A DNA stretch of 10,984 bases, from NCBI GenBank assembly GCA_964523015.1, contig CAZFXN010000069.1, positions 1 through 10,984 on the forward strand, written 5' to 3'. Under the pieces are notes generated by a model, which did no database searches, was not told the origin of the DNA, and worked only from the letters and a program-made list of their open reading frames with translations. Below are positions 1 through 7,898 of the stretch, piece by piece. Source of the stretch: JAWXBT01 sp964523015 (GTDB taxonomy: Bacteria > Bdellovibrionota_C > UBA2361 > J135). The stretch's first letter is position 1. Each line of letters opens with the position of its first letter. A program made the translations under genes and the position numbers.

Positions 1-431
1 GAGAGGATGAGACAAACAAGGATGAAAACTTTTTAAGAAATAAGGTTAGGAGAAAATTATTACCTTTTCTTAAAGAGGAGTTTGATCCCAAAATTATCGA
101 CATCCTAGCCATTCGCGCAATTGCATTAAAGGATGATATTGAGGCACTAAATGTAGTTCTTGAGCCATCTATCCGGGAGATATCAAATCATGAGTTTGGA
201 ACGAAAAGATGGAGGGCTGAGTTTAAACATCAGGCTACAAGGTTGCCTAAGTCCGAGTCCTGGCGGCTAGCAAACCTTTTATTTAAAGAGGTTATTCACT
301 TTAATTTGAGCAGAAACCACAGTAAAAAATTATCTGCCTTTCTATTAGGTCAAGCACAAGGACTTGAGTTACCTGGTGGAATCAGCCTAAGATCATCTGA
401 AGGTGGGTTTAAAATCATCAGAAAAGAATAG
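1..431 (+). CDS. tilS: tRNA(Ile)-lysidine synthase TilS, C-terminal part (5' end outside window)
   Basis: The open frame enters from the left edge (codons from base 3) and ends at TAG 429-431, leaving 142 residues. TilS attaches lysine to the wobble cytidine of tRNA-Ile(CAU) in the cytoplasm so that it reads AUA. The PP-loop N-domain is outside the window. The visible part has the family's central motif NFLRNKVRRKLLPFLKEEF at about fragment residues 9-27 (compare the usual RN-x-IRH-x-LLP). It ends in the small TilS C-terminal domain, whose ELPGGISLRSSEGGFKI matches the usual LPGG-x-x-L pattern. Position directly before ftsH is the classic arrangement. The internal ATG at 243 is not a separate gene start, because the same frame is open and homologous upstream of it. 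Family assignment rests on motifs and gene order. Confidence 0.88.
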   Translation, partial: EDETNKDENFLRNKVRRKLLPFLKEEFDPKIIDILAIRAIALKDDIEALNVVLEPSIREISNHEFGTKRWRAEFKHQATRLPKSESWRLANLLFKEVIHFNLSRNHSKKLSAFLLGQAQGLELPGGISLRSSEGGFKIIRKE

Positions 432-656
432 ATCTCGGCACTCGTACCATCAAACATCGTTTTATGACTGTGGAAAGGCCAACCGTATTCAAAGCAACAC
501 TGGCACTTAGTACGGTCGTTCCCTTGTGGTAATGTCAGAATTTAATTAGTTTAAACTCCAAATATATAAAGCTTTTTTGAGGTTTTTCGACTCTTAATAA
601 AGCAGCGTTATTAATCCAAGTTATTTGATAGATAGTAAATTAATTTAGGAGGTCCC
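432..656. other. tilS-ftsH spacer, no firm gene
   Basis: These 225 bases hold no supported gene. Two things are visible. First, ACCGTA (482-487) can pair with TACGGT (511-516) across a 23-nt loop, with GGAA (472-475) against TTCC (519-522) further out. No T-run follows, so it is not a convincing rho-independent terminator. Second, a 22-codon frame ATG 464 to TAA 532 lacks a ribosome binding site. The right half (541-650) is very AT-rich and includes TATAAA at 565-570, but I cannot find a good -35 partner, so an ftsH promoter is likely here but not located. Confidence 0.5.
647..653 (+). promoter_or_regulatory. Shine-Dalgarno AGGAGGT that fixes the TTG start of ftsH
   Basis: AGGAGGT, nearly a full complement of the 16S anti-SD, ends three bases before TTG 657. 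It is the strongest ribosome binding site in the window. The protein read from this TTG begins GQFSRSLVFWLILF, which aligns with the usual FtsH N-terminus, so the rare TTG start is preferred over the internal ATGs inside or after the first membrane segment. Confidence 0.8.
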
Positions 657-2588
657 TTGGGTCAGTTTTCTAGAAGTTTAGTCTTTTGGTTAATTCTATT
701 TATGCTTTTCATGACGCTTTACAGTGTTATGAAAGGTGCTTCAACTCATGAAAAAGATATCTCTTATTCAGAATTCATAAACAAAGTTCAAGATGGTGAA
801 GTAGCTTCAATTGTAATGGAGGGTTCCTCCATCGTTGCCCAAACTAAAAATTCAACGATGCCTCTAAAGACTACAGCGCCAGCTCAGGATGACACCTTGA
901 TACCTGCTCTAAGAAAAGCAAATGTTGAAATTACTGTTAAGGAGCCAAGTGATCAGCCTTGGTATATGATCCTAGCAGTCAACGCATTGCCGATGCTTCT
1001 TTTGGTTGGTATTTGGATATTTTTTATGCGCCAGGTTCAAATTGGAGCTGGTAAGGGTATGAGCTTTGGAAAGAGTCATGCCAAACTTTTAACTGAAAAC
1101 CAAGTCAAAATAACATTTAAGGATGTGGCCGGTATCGATGAAGCTAGAGCTGAGCTTGAAGAGATTGTTGATTTCCTAAAAGATCCAAAGAAATTTACAC
1201 GCCTTGGGGGCAGGATTCCTAAAGGTGTTCTTTTAGTCGGCTCACCAGGCACAGGAAAGACACTTTTAGCCAGAGCTATTGCTGGTGAAGCGGGAGTTCC
1301 TTTCTTTAGTATCTCTGGGTCTGATTTCGTTGAGATGTTTGTCGGAGTTGGTGCCTCGCGAGTAAGAGATCTTTTTGTTCAAGGTAAAAAACACGCACCT
1401 TGTATCATCTTTATTGATGAAATTGACGCGGTTGGTCGTCACCGTGGCGCAGGCATGGGTGGTGGTCATGATGAGAGAGAGCAGACTTTAAATCAGTTGC
1501 TAGTTGAGATGGATGGATTTGAAAGTAACGAGGGAGTCATCCTAATCGCAGCAACTAATCGACCAGATGTTTTAGATCCAGCTCTTTTAAGACCAGGCAG
1601 ATTTGATCGACGGGTAGTTGTGCCACTTCCTGATATAATTGGCCGTCACGGTATTTTAAAAGTTCACGTTAAGAAAAGTCCAATTGATGAGGATGTAAGT
1701 CTCGAGCTTATTGCTCGTGGTACTCCTGGTTTTTCTGGTGCTGACCTTGAAATCCTTGTAAATGAGGCAGCTTTAAATGCGGCTCGTTTGGGTAGAGATA
1801 CTGTAACAAAGGCAGATTTTGAGTTTGCTAAAGACAAAGTAATGATGGGGGCAGAGAGAAGATCTCTAGCCATGAGTGAAAAAGAGAAAAAAATAACTGC
1901 TTATCATGAATCAGGACACGCTATTGTTGCGAAATTAATGCCTAATGCTGATCCAGTTCACAAGTTAACAATTGTTCCTCGTGGAATGGCGCTAGGACTT
2001 ATGCAGCAGTTGCCTGAGGGAGATAAGCACACCTACACTAAGGATTTTTGGATCGATCAGTTGGCTGTCTTTTTTGGAGGAAGAGCTGCTGAAGAGATTA
2101 TCTTTAATCAGATTACTACTGGGGCATCCTCTGATATTGAACAAGCCACTAAAATTGCCCGACGTATGGTCTGTGAGTGGGGCATGAGTGATAGCATGGG
2201 GCCAGTAAGTTACGGTGGGAATGAAGGCTCTGTCTTTTTAGGTCGAGATTTTGCTACTAGAAAAGAGGTCTCTGGCCAAACCCTTACTTCAATTGATGCA
2301 GAAGTTAAAAGAATTATTGAGGAGCAGTATCATAGAGCTCAAAAAGTGCTGGGTGAGAATGTCGAAACTCTTCACCGAATGGCGGAAGCACTGATTGAGC
2401 GTGAAACACTTGATGCTGATGAAATTGAGCGGGTAATGAAAGGGGACAAATTGCCTCCTAAGCCAGTTGGTGGCGGTAGTGGGGGTTCTTCAAAATCTAA
2501 GACAAAAGAAACCAAAGATTCTGAATCTAAATCCGGTGATGAAGCTGAACCTTCAATCCCTGGGGGTAAAGTTTCAGTGGCCGTTTAG
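657..2588 (+). CDS. ftsH: ATP-dependent zinc metalloprotease FtsH
   Basis: Membrane-anchored hexameric AAA+ protease that extracts and degrades misfolded membrane proteins and short-lived regulators. The 643-residue length is normal. Order of parts: first membrane helix about 9-25; a roughly 75-residue periplasmic segment; second helix about 104-124; AAA module with Walker A GSPGTGKT (195-202), pore motif FVG (228-230), Walker B IIFIDEID (250-257, D254/E255) and the second region of homology with arginine fingers R312 and R315; then the peptidase with HESGH (H417, E418, H421) and the third zinc ligand D493 in TGASSD. All catalytic residues are present. After about residue 600 comes a Gly/Ser/Lys/Glu-rich tail, probably disordered. 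The start is TTG with a strong SD. It lies 225 bp after tilS and 73 bp before cdaA; the folP gene often found between ftsH and cdaA is missing. Confidence 0.98.
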   Translation: MGQFSRSLVFWLILFMLFMTLYSVMKGASTHEKDISYSEFINKVQDGEVASIVMEGSSIVAQTKNSTMPLKTTAPAQDDTLIPALRKANVEITVKEPSDQPWYMILAVNALPMLLLVGIWIFFMRQVQIGAGKGMSFGKSHAKLLTENQVKITFKDVAGIDEARAELEEIVDFLKDPKKFTRLGGRIPKGVLLVGSPGTGKTLLARAIAGEAGVPFFSISGSDFVEMFVGVGASRVRDLFVQGKKHAPCIIFIDEIDAVGRHRGAGMGGGHDEREQTLNQLLVEMDGFESNEGVILIAATNRPDVLDPALLRPGRFDRRVVVPLPDIIGRHGILKVHVKKSPIDEDVSLELIARGTPGFSGADLEILVNEAALNAARLGRDTVTKADFEFAKDKVMMGAERRSLAMSEKEKKITAYHESGHAIVAKLMPNADPVHKLTIVPRGMALGLMQQLPEGDKHTYTKDFWIDQLAVFFGGRAAEEIIFNQITTGASSDIEQATKIARRMVCEWGMSDSMGPVSYGGNEGSVFLGRDFATRKEVSGQTLTSIDAEVKRIIEEQYHRAQKVLGENVETLHRMAEALIERETLDADEIERVMKGDKLPPKPVGGGSGGSSKSKTKETKDSESKSGDEAEPSIPGGKVSVAV

Positions 2589-2615
2589 TGATGTAGCATA
2601 GTTATGCAGTATAAT
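2585..2615 (+). promoter_or_regulatory. Possible promoter with operator-like palindrome ahead of cdaA
   Basis: An exact TATAAT lies at 2610-2615. A weak -35 candidate GTGATG (2588-2593, 3 of 6 matches to TTGACA) sits 16 bp upstream and overlaps the ftsH stop. The perfect palindrome GCATA-GT-TATGC (2596-2607) fills the spacer, a common place for a repressor site. If real, transcription would begin near 2622, about 40 bases before cdaA, giving cdaA and the genes after it a supply independent of ftsH. The -10 and palindrome are seen directly; promoter activity is inference. Confidence 0.35.
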
Positions 2616-2631
2616 GACGTAACATAGTAAT
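2589..2631 (+). repeat. Imperfect 17-bp direct repeat in the ftsH-cdaA spacer
   Basis: Unit 1 (2589-2605, TGATGTAGCATAGTTAT) and unit 2 (2615-2631, TGACGTAACATAGTAAT) agree at 14 of 17 positions with a period of 26 bp. Unit 1 overlaps the left arm and centre of the palindrome at 2596-2607. Each unit has a TATAA sequence at or near its right edge (TATAAT 2610, TATAAA 2631). The cause could be tandem duplication or two binding sites for one regulator. Confidence 0.55.
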
Positions 2632-2661
2632 ATAAATACTCAACATATTTTCTAAGTAGAC

Positions 2662-3462
2662 ATGTCAGGGCTAGGTTTGGAATATAACATTTTAAGACAG
2701 ACTGTTGATGTTCTTATCGTGTCTTATCTTGTATACCGAGGATTATTAATCATTAAAGGCACCAGAGCTGCACCAATGTTAGGTGGGCTTGCTGTAATCA
2801 TGATTATTTATTTTGTATCAAGGCCACTTGGACTTAATACAGTCGCTTGGTTATTGGGTAATTTTCTTAGCTCGATAATTTTGATTGTAATCGTTATCTT
2901 TCAAGATGAAATTAGAAGAGGACTTACCAAGGTTGGATTGCAGCCGGTTTTTGTTAGGTTAGGGAAGCCGGTTCTCAATGATACGATTGAGGAGATCAGT
3001 CTTGCCTGCGCAAAACTATCTCGGGAAAGACTTGGTGGCTTGATCGTTATTCAACGTGAAGTTGGTCTAGATGAATTCGTTGAAGATGGCGTAACTATCG
3101 ATGCAAAGATTGATCGAAAATTAATTTATAGTTTGTTCTTAAAGGAATCTCCACTTCATGATGGAGCCGTAGTGGTTGAGGGCGGTAGAATTAAGGCGGC
3201 TGGATGCTTGTTACCCCTAAGCTTTAATCCTGATTTAGATCCAAACTTAGGTACTAGACATAGAGCAGCGATGGGAATCTCTGAAAGGAGTGATGCTGTT
3301 GTCATTGTTGTTTCAGAAGAGAATGGTACGATCTCTATACTTAGAGAGGGTAGAATTACAAGAAATCTTGATGCTGCTATGTTACGTGATTCTCTACATA
3401 GACTGATCAGCACTGGTGATGACGAGATGGGAGATTTAGATTTTGAAGAATCTAGGAATTAA
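2662..3462 (+). CDS. cdaA: Diadenylate cyclase CdaA (c-di-AMP synthase)
   Basis: Condenses two ATP into the second messenger cyclic di-AMP at the inner face of the cytoplasmic membrane. The 266-residue length fits the family. Three membrane helices lie at about 12-32, 38-55 and 61-80, followed by the FQDEIRRGL stretch (80-88) that leads into the DAC domain. The two catalytic signatures are intact: DGA (167-169, within SPLHDGAVV) and RHR (199-201, within LGTRHRAAMG). The ATG at 2662 has only a weak upstream SD, but the protein begins as CdaA proteins do. The last 20 bp overlap the TTG start of cdaR, implying coupled translation. c-di-AMP usually governs potassium and osmolyte transport and wall homeostasis; no target is visible here. 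The C-terminal tail after about 250 is acidic. Confidence 0.96.
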   Translation: MSGLGLEYNILRQTVDVLIVSYLVYRGLLIIKGTRAAPMLGGLAVIMIIYFVSRPLGLNTVAWLLGNFLSSIILIVIVIFQDEIRRGLTKVGLQPVFVRLGKPVLNDTIEEISLACAKLSRERLGGLIVIQREVGLDEFVEDGVTIDAKIDRKLIYSLFLKESPLHDGAVVVEGGRIKAAGCLLPLSFNPDLDPNLGTRHRAAMGISERSDAVVIVVSEENGTISILREGRITRNLDAAMLRDSLHRLISTGDDEMGDLDFEESRN

Positions 3463-4363
3463 AATATTTTCTTTAGCTTTTGCTATAGGACTTAGCTATT
3501 ACGTAAATAGTGAGACTAACGTTTCTGTAATCGGTTTCGGTGCGCCGATCGAAATAAGGAATATTCCAGAGGATAAAATGTTGGTTTGGCCACTTTCTAC
3601 TAAGGTACAAGTGACTGTGCGCGGACCATCATATTTAGTTTCACAAGTTGCAACGTCAAATCTAACTTATAAATTAGATCTACCTCTTGGTGTTCCTGAT
3701 TCATATCAGGCAGAGCTTAGGATGGATGCTCTATCGCTTCCGCCTTCAGTCGAAGTTGTTGCCATTGAGCCAGCTCAGATTGAATTGAGCTTTGATAAAA
3801 AGATCAAAAAGGAGCTACCTGTTGTTGTTCCTAGATATGGTAGTTTAGCAGAGGATGTAAGCTTAATTAACATGGAAGTTAAGCCTTCAACTGTGACTGT
3901 AGTTGGGCCGCAATCAGCATTGCAGAACATCTCCGGTATTGAAACTGAACCTGTAGATTTTAGGAACTTGCGGAGTGATATATCTAAAAAGTTGATTTTG
4001 CGAAGCCCTGGATCGTTAATTTCATCTCCGCTCGATCACGTTGAAATTAAGATTCAGGTTCGTGCCAGTGATATAAATCGTTCACTCAAAGACTTGCCAA
4101 TTGAACTAAGGCTAACAAACGGTACTACCTATACAGTTACTCCAACTACTACTTCTGTTGAGATACGTGGGCCATCTGCTATACTTAACGAGCTAGAGTT
4201 AAATGGAATTGTTCCTTATATCAGAGTCGATGGGCTTGCAAAAAAAGGGGATAAGATCACAATAGTTGTCGAAGTTCCAAATGGTGTTCAGTTAGTTCAG
4301 GTTGTTCCAAAAATTGTTTCAGTCTTAAGCGTTGTCCAAAATAGGACAGCAGGGAAAAATTAA
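3443..4363 (+). CDS. cdaR: CdaR/YbbR-domain protein, CdaA partner
   Basis: Single-pass membrane protein with extracytoplasmic YbbR repeats. In Firmicutes it binds and regulates CdaA; that role is carried over here from gene context. One hydrophobic helix at about residues 5-21 anchors the 306-residue protein. Three YbbR-type units are recognised from their recurring V-x-G-P turns: VRGP (59-62), VVGP (153-156) and IRGP (241-244). A fourth, degenerate unit may close the chain. The start is TTG inside cdaA (20-bp overlap), with GGGAG at 3429-3433 as the likely SD. No ATG occurs in frame until residue 46, which would remove the anchor, so TTG is preferred. It is followed by glmM after 27 bp. Confidence 0.9.
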   Translation: MKNLGIKIFSLAFAIGLSYYVNSETNVSVIGFGAPIEIRNIPEDKMLVWPLSTKVQVTVRGPSYLVSQVATSNLTYKLDLPLGVPDSYQAELRMDALSLPPSVEVVAIEPAQIELSFDKKIKKELPVVVPRYGSLAEDVSLINMEVKPSTVTVVGPQSALQNISGIETEPVDFRNLRSDISKKLILRSPGSLISSPLDHVEIKIQVRASDINRSLKDLPIELRLTNGTTYTVTPTTTSVEIRGPSAILNELELNGIVPYIRVDGLAKKGDKITIVVEVPNGVQLVQVVPKIVSVLSVVQNRTAGKN

Positions 4364-4390
4364 AGCTATTAATTGAAATAGGATTTCTTA

Positions 4391-5749
4391 ATGAGAAAGT
4401 ATTTTGGTACTGATGGAGTGCGTGGAGTTGCTAACGTTGCACCATTAGATCCTGAGAGTTTGGTTAGACTTGGCAAAGCAATTGCATCCGTATTCTTGCA
4501 AGATAAGAGAAAGCATCGAATTCTGATCGGAAAAGATACTAGATTGTCTGGATATATGATTGAAACAGCACTCTCCTCTGGTATTACAGCTATGGGAGTT
4601 GATGTGTTGTTAACTGGTCCTATTCCAACCCCTGCGGTTGCCTATCTTACGAAAAGTATGCGAGCCGATGCTGGAATAATGATCTCCGCATCTCACAATC
4701 CGTTTGAAGATAACGGTATTAAAATATTTGGAGCTGACGGTTATAAACTTCAAGATCAGTTAGAAGAAAAGATAGAGGCTTTATTTGAATCCCCCAATCT
4801 TAGCACTCATGCAGCTAAAGCTCCTGACATTGGAAAAGCGACACGTATTAGTGATGCCCTTGGTAGGTATACTGTTTTTCTAAAAAGTCATGTGCCAAGA
4901 GAGATAACACTTGAAGGTCTTAAGATAGGATTTGATTGCGCTAATGGAGCTAGCTACGTTGTTGCCCCTCAAACTTGTCTTGAACTTGGGGCCGAAGTCA
5001 TCGCTAGAGGAATTAGTCCTAATGGTAGAAACATAAATGCTGGGTTTGGGAGCTTGTATCCTGAGATTATGCAAAAACTCGTTACTGAACAGAATCTTGA
5101 TATTGGATTCTCTTTAGATGGGGATGGGGATCGGGTCATTCTGATTGATGAAAAAGGTCATGTGCATGATGGTGACGCAGTCCTTGCTGTTTGTGCCATT
5201 GATATGAAATCTCGAGGGGTACTTAGTAGCAATAAAGTAGTTGGGACTGTGATGTCTAACTTAGGGCTTGAAAAATTATTACAGGATAATGGGATAGAAT
5301 TTTTTAGAGCTGCAGTAGGGGATCGATACGTACTTGAAGAGATGGTAAAGCAGGGGACAAATCTTGGCGGCGAGCAATCAGGACATACAATTTTTTCAGA
5401 TTACTCAACGACAGGTGACGGGATTCTGTCAGCCCTTATGGTTCTTTCTGTAATGAGGCGTACGGGTAAGTCGTTATCTGAATTAACTGCCCCGTTTGTT
5501 AGATTTCCACAAAAACTTTTGAATGTTAAAGTTAGTTCTAAGCCTGACTTAGAGTCAGTTCCTGATATTGCGAATGTTATAAAGAAAAAAGAAAAGGAAC
5601 TTAAAAATTCTGGTCGAATTTTGGTTAGATATTCTGGTACTGAAAATAAGGCTCGAGTAATGGTTGAGTGTCAGAATGAGGAAGAATGTAATCAACATGC
5701 TCAAGATGTAGCTGAAGTTATAGAGCGTACTCTTGGACCTCAGATCTAA
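4391..5749 (+). CDS. glmM: Phosphoglucosamine mutase GlmM
   Basis: Interconverts glucosamine-6-phosphate and glucosamine-1-phosphate in the cytoplasm, the step before GlmU makes UDP-GlcNAc for peptidoglycan and LPS. The 452-residue length is standard. The N-terminus KYFGTDGVRG (3-12) is diagnostic. The phosphoserine loop is ISASHNP with catalytic S101. Metal-binding DGDGDR is at 243-248, the sugar-binding GGEQSGH at 326-332, and the C-terminal phosphate loop RYSGTENKARVM at 413-424. A short SD (TAGGA, 4379-4383) stands seven bases before the ATG. In bacteria with c-di-AMP, GlmM is often encoded beside cdaA-cdaR and can bind and inhibit CdaA (known in Firmicutes); the same order here suggests the same module. 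The common NIN-x-x-CGS motif reads NINAGFGS here, a Cys-to-Phe change at residue 219 of unclear effect. Confidence 0.98.
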   Translation: MRKYFGTDGVRGVANVAPLDPESLVRLGKAIASVFLQDKRKHRILIGKDTRLSGYMIETALSSGITAMGVDVLLTGPIPTPAVAYLTKSMRADAGIMISASHNPFEDNGIKIFGADGYKLQDQLEEKIEALFESPNLSTHAAKAPDIGKATRISDALGRYTVFLKSHVPREITLEGLKIGFDCANGASYVVAPQTCLELGAEVIARGISPNGRNINAGFGSLYPEIMQKLVTEQNLDIGFSLDGDGDRVILIDEKGHVHDGDAVLAVCAIDMKSRGVLSSNKVVGTVMSNLGLEKLLQDNGIEFFRAAVGDRYVLEEMVKQGTNLGGEQSGHTIFSDYSTTGDGILSALMVLSVMRRTGKSLSELTAPFVRFPQKLLNVKVSSKPDLESVPDIANVIKKKEKELKNSGRILVRYSGTENKARVMVECQNEEECNQHAQDVAEVIERTLGPQI

Positions 5750-5774
5750 TATTCTAAATGAGAGCCTTTCGCCT

Positions 5775-7355
5775 ATGAAACTCCCTAGCGCTGAAGAGAT
5801 GAAGTCTTTTGATACCATGACTATTAAAGGTGGGATTAGCGAGCTTGATTTGATGGAGCAGGCTGGCACTGCATTATATGGAGCGTTGCTTAGAGTTGCT
5901 AGAAATAAACTTGAATTAGAGAAACCAGTATTAATTTTGGTTGGTCCAGGAAATAATGGAGGAGATGGGCTAGTCATTGCTAGGCTGTTAATTCAAAATG
6001 GTTATAATGCACAGATTGTCTCAGTAAATTCAAAAAAATATTCAGATTGCTTTCAGCAAAACATAGAGCGACTTCTTAGTTGTATAAAAAAGTGCGGACT
6101 TCAGGAATCTTCGCTGCTATTTTCATTTGGTAAGACCGCTTTAAGTAAATCTAGACCAGTTTCTATTAGTAAAGATGCACTTTTTAAGATTATTAAAGAG
6201 AGCTCATTAGTAATTGATGCTCTTTTGGGTATTGGTATTACTGGTGCCCCAAAAGGAGATATTAAAGAAGTCATAGATCTAGTGAATTATGCGAAAGAAA
6301 AGCCACAAATTGTATCTATCGACCTGCCTAGTGGAATAAGTGCCGATGATGGACAGGTATATGCACCAGCTATTTCAGCAACTATAACTTTAACTGTTGA
6401 GCTTATTAAAAGAGGGATGGTTCAGTATCCAGCCCGTTTAAATTGTGGAGCGATTGAGGCTGTGCCCTGTGGTATTAACATAGATGACAGATCAGAGTTT
6501 GCACTCTTAACTCCTAATAGTGCTCCTAGGATCCCAAAGCGTCCTCTTAACGCTCATAAAAGTAATTTCGGAAAAGTTTTAGTAATTGGTGGTTCTCAAA
6601 ACATGCCAGGTGCACCAGTTCTTTCAGCAATTTCTGCTCTTAAATCTGGCACAGGATTAGTTTACCTAGCTACTCCAGATTCAGCTAGGTTATCAACGTG
6701 TCCTTCTGAAATCATGCATGTCGGATTTAAAAATAGTGATACTCACTTTAAACCTAAGCATGTTGATACCCTGATAACTTTTTTAGATCAGAATCCCATT
6801 GTTGTTATCGGACCGGGGCTTGGACAGAATAAAGAGACAACTGAATTTACGTTGAAACTTCTTGGAGAGCTTCAGAGTAGAGAACTTAGTGCAGTAATAG
6901 ATGCAGACGCATTAAATATTATCTCTAATAGTAAAAAACAGTACTATTGCGATAAGTGGATTTTTACACCTCACCCAGGGGAGGCGGCTAGGTTGTTAGG
7001 CAAAAAAAATACAGATATAGAATCTAATCGATATGACTCTGTACGGGAACTTAGCCTAAAGCTACAAGGCGTTACTATTTTAAAGGGAGCCTCTACTATT
7101 ATATATCATAAAAAATCTGGGGTAGTTAACTCCACGGGGAATCCCTATCTTGCAACTGCTGGTAGTGGTGATGTGCTCTCTGGATTAATAGCATCACTTA
7201 TTGCCCAAGGGTTAGATGAATTTGATGCTGCCAAATTAGGAGTCTATATCCATGGCCTAAGTGGAGATAGAGCTTTTAGCGAAAGACCTGGTCCTATGAT
7301 AGCAAGTGATATTATCACTTACTTGTCTCAATCTGTTTATGAGTTAACTGGATAG
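5775..7355 (+). CDS. nnr: Bifunctional NAD(P)HX epimerase / ADP-dependent NAD(P)HX dehydratase
   Basis: Repairs hydrated, inactive NADHX and NADPHX. The N-terminal NnrE (YjeF-N) half epimerises the R form; the C-terminal NnrD half dehydrates the S form with ADP. The ATG at 5775 gives 526 residues beginning MKLPSAEEMKSFD, the usual start. A TTG 42 bp upstream overlaps the glmM end and has no homology support. NnrE motifs: VGPGNNGGDGLV (56-67), VIDALLGIG (146-154), IDLPSGISADDG (182-193). NnrD motifs: GKVLVIGGS (266-274), VIGPGLG (344-350), IDADAL (375-380), TPHPGEAARLLG (398-409) and TAGSGDVL (461-468) with catalytic D466. GAGAG-like GAGAG is absent; GAGAGC-region SD GAGAG is represented only by GAGAG-poor GAGA at 5760-5763, so the SD is weak. 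It lies 25 bp after glmM and 11 bp before tsaE; acpS, often placed here, is absent. Confidence 0.95.
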   Translation: MKLPSAEEMKSFDTMTIKGGISELDLMEQAGTALYGALLRVARNKLELEKPVLILVGPGNNGGDGLVIARLLIQNGYNAQIVSVNSKKYSDCFQQNIERLLSCIKKCGLQESSLLFSFGKTALSKSRPVSISKDALFKIIKESSLVIDALLGIGITGAPKGDIKEVIDLVNYAKEKPQIVSIDLPSGISADDGQVYAPAISATITLTVELIKRGMVQYPARLNCGAIEAVPCGINIDDRSEFALLTPNSAPRIPKRPLNAHKSNFGKVLVIGGSQNMPGAPVLSAISALKSGTGLVYLATPDSARLSTCPSEIMHVGFKNSDTHFKPKHVDTLITFLDQNPIVVIGPGLGQNKETTEFTLKLLGELQSRELSAVIDADALNIISNSKKQYYCDKWIFTPHPGEAARLLGKKNTDIESNRYDSVRELSLKLQGVTILKGASTIIYHKKSGVVNSTGNPYLATAGSGDVLSGLIASLIAQGLDEFDAAKLGVYIHGLSGDRAFSERPGPMIASDIITYLSQSVYELTG

Positions 7356-7366
7356 TCTTACATCAA

Positions 7367-7867
7367 ATGTCTAATCATCAAGAAATTGAATTATCAGATC
7401 TTAAAGCAACAGAAGCTTTGGCCAGAGCAGTATCTAAATGCTTAAGTAGTGGGGATATGATAGGTCTTTGTGGTGAGCTAGGCGCTGGAAAGACAACCTT
7501 TGTTAAGTTTTTATCCAAAGAACTCGGGGTAAAAGATGATGTTACATCACCTACCTTTGTTTTAGAGCATGAATATAGTGGCAGTAAATTCGTTCTTTCT
7601 CACTGGGATATCTATCGATTAGCTGCCGCACCTAATGAGCTTTGGGAACATCTTCAGTCAGACAGATCAAAAGGGAAGGGAATTGTTACGGTTGTTGAGT
7701 GGATTGATAAAGATCCTACCCTAATGAGTAAGAGTCAGTTGATTATTAATTTTTCTCTTAGTGCTTTCATAACTACCACCAATACGTTAGAATCTGACTC
7801 GTTAATCCGTTTAGTTTGCCTAACTGGAGATAAAGCAGAGGCTGTTTTGCAAGAACTGAGAATATAA
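7367..7867 (+). CDS. tsaE: tRNA t6A37 threonylcarbamoyladenosine biosynthesis ATPase TsaE
   Basis: Small P-loop ATPase that drives the TsaB-TsaD-TsaE complex in making t6A at position 37 of ANN-decoding tRNAs; cytoplasmic. The 166-residue length fits. Walker A GELGAGKTT is at 36-44, the family signature TSPTF at 60-64, HWDIYRL at 79-85 (usual H-x-D-x-YR-L), and VVEW at 109-112 is the acidic Walker-B-like strand. The ATG lies 11 bp after nnr with no good SD, so translation probably depends on coupling to nnr. The nnr-tsaE pairing is widespread in bacteria. lysC follows after 31 bp. Confidence 0.95.
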   Translation: MSNHQEIELSDLKATEALARAVSKCLSSGDMIGLCGELGAGKTTFVKFLSKELGVKDDVTSPTFVLEHEYSGSKFVLSHWDIYRLAAAPNELWEHLQSDRSKGKGIVTVVEWIDKDPTLMSKSQLIINFSLSAFITTTNTLESDSLIRLVCLTGDKAEAVLQELRI

Positions 7868-7898
7868 CTGTTGAAACCCAATTTGGTCAAAATCTGGC

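Noticed and set aside
482..516. Rho-independent terminator after tilS
   Set aside because: The stem is only six pairs with a 23-nt loop and no T-run follows.
1266..1873. Two - strand frames of 67 and 69 codons inside ftsH
   Set aside because: Both are antisense to the AAA module and have no independent support.
3156..3413. 85-codon - strand frame inside cdaA
   Set aside because: It is antisense to the DAC catalytic core with no SD or recognisable motif; a shadow of the coding strand.
5733..5774. Upstream TTG start for nnr that would overlap glmM
   Set aside because: The extra 14 residues have no family counterpart; ATG 5775 gives the typical NnrE N-terminus.
5555..5977. 140-codon open frame on the - strand across the glmM-nnr junction
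   Set aside because: It lies antisense to two genes with clear family motifs, crosses their boundary, and its product is low-complexity and matches nothing recognisable.
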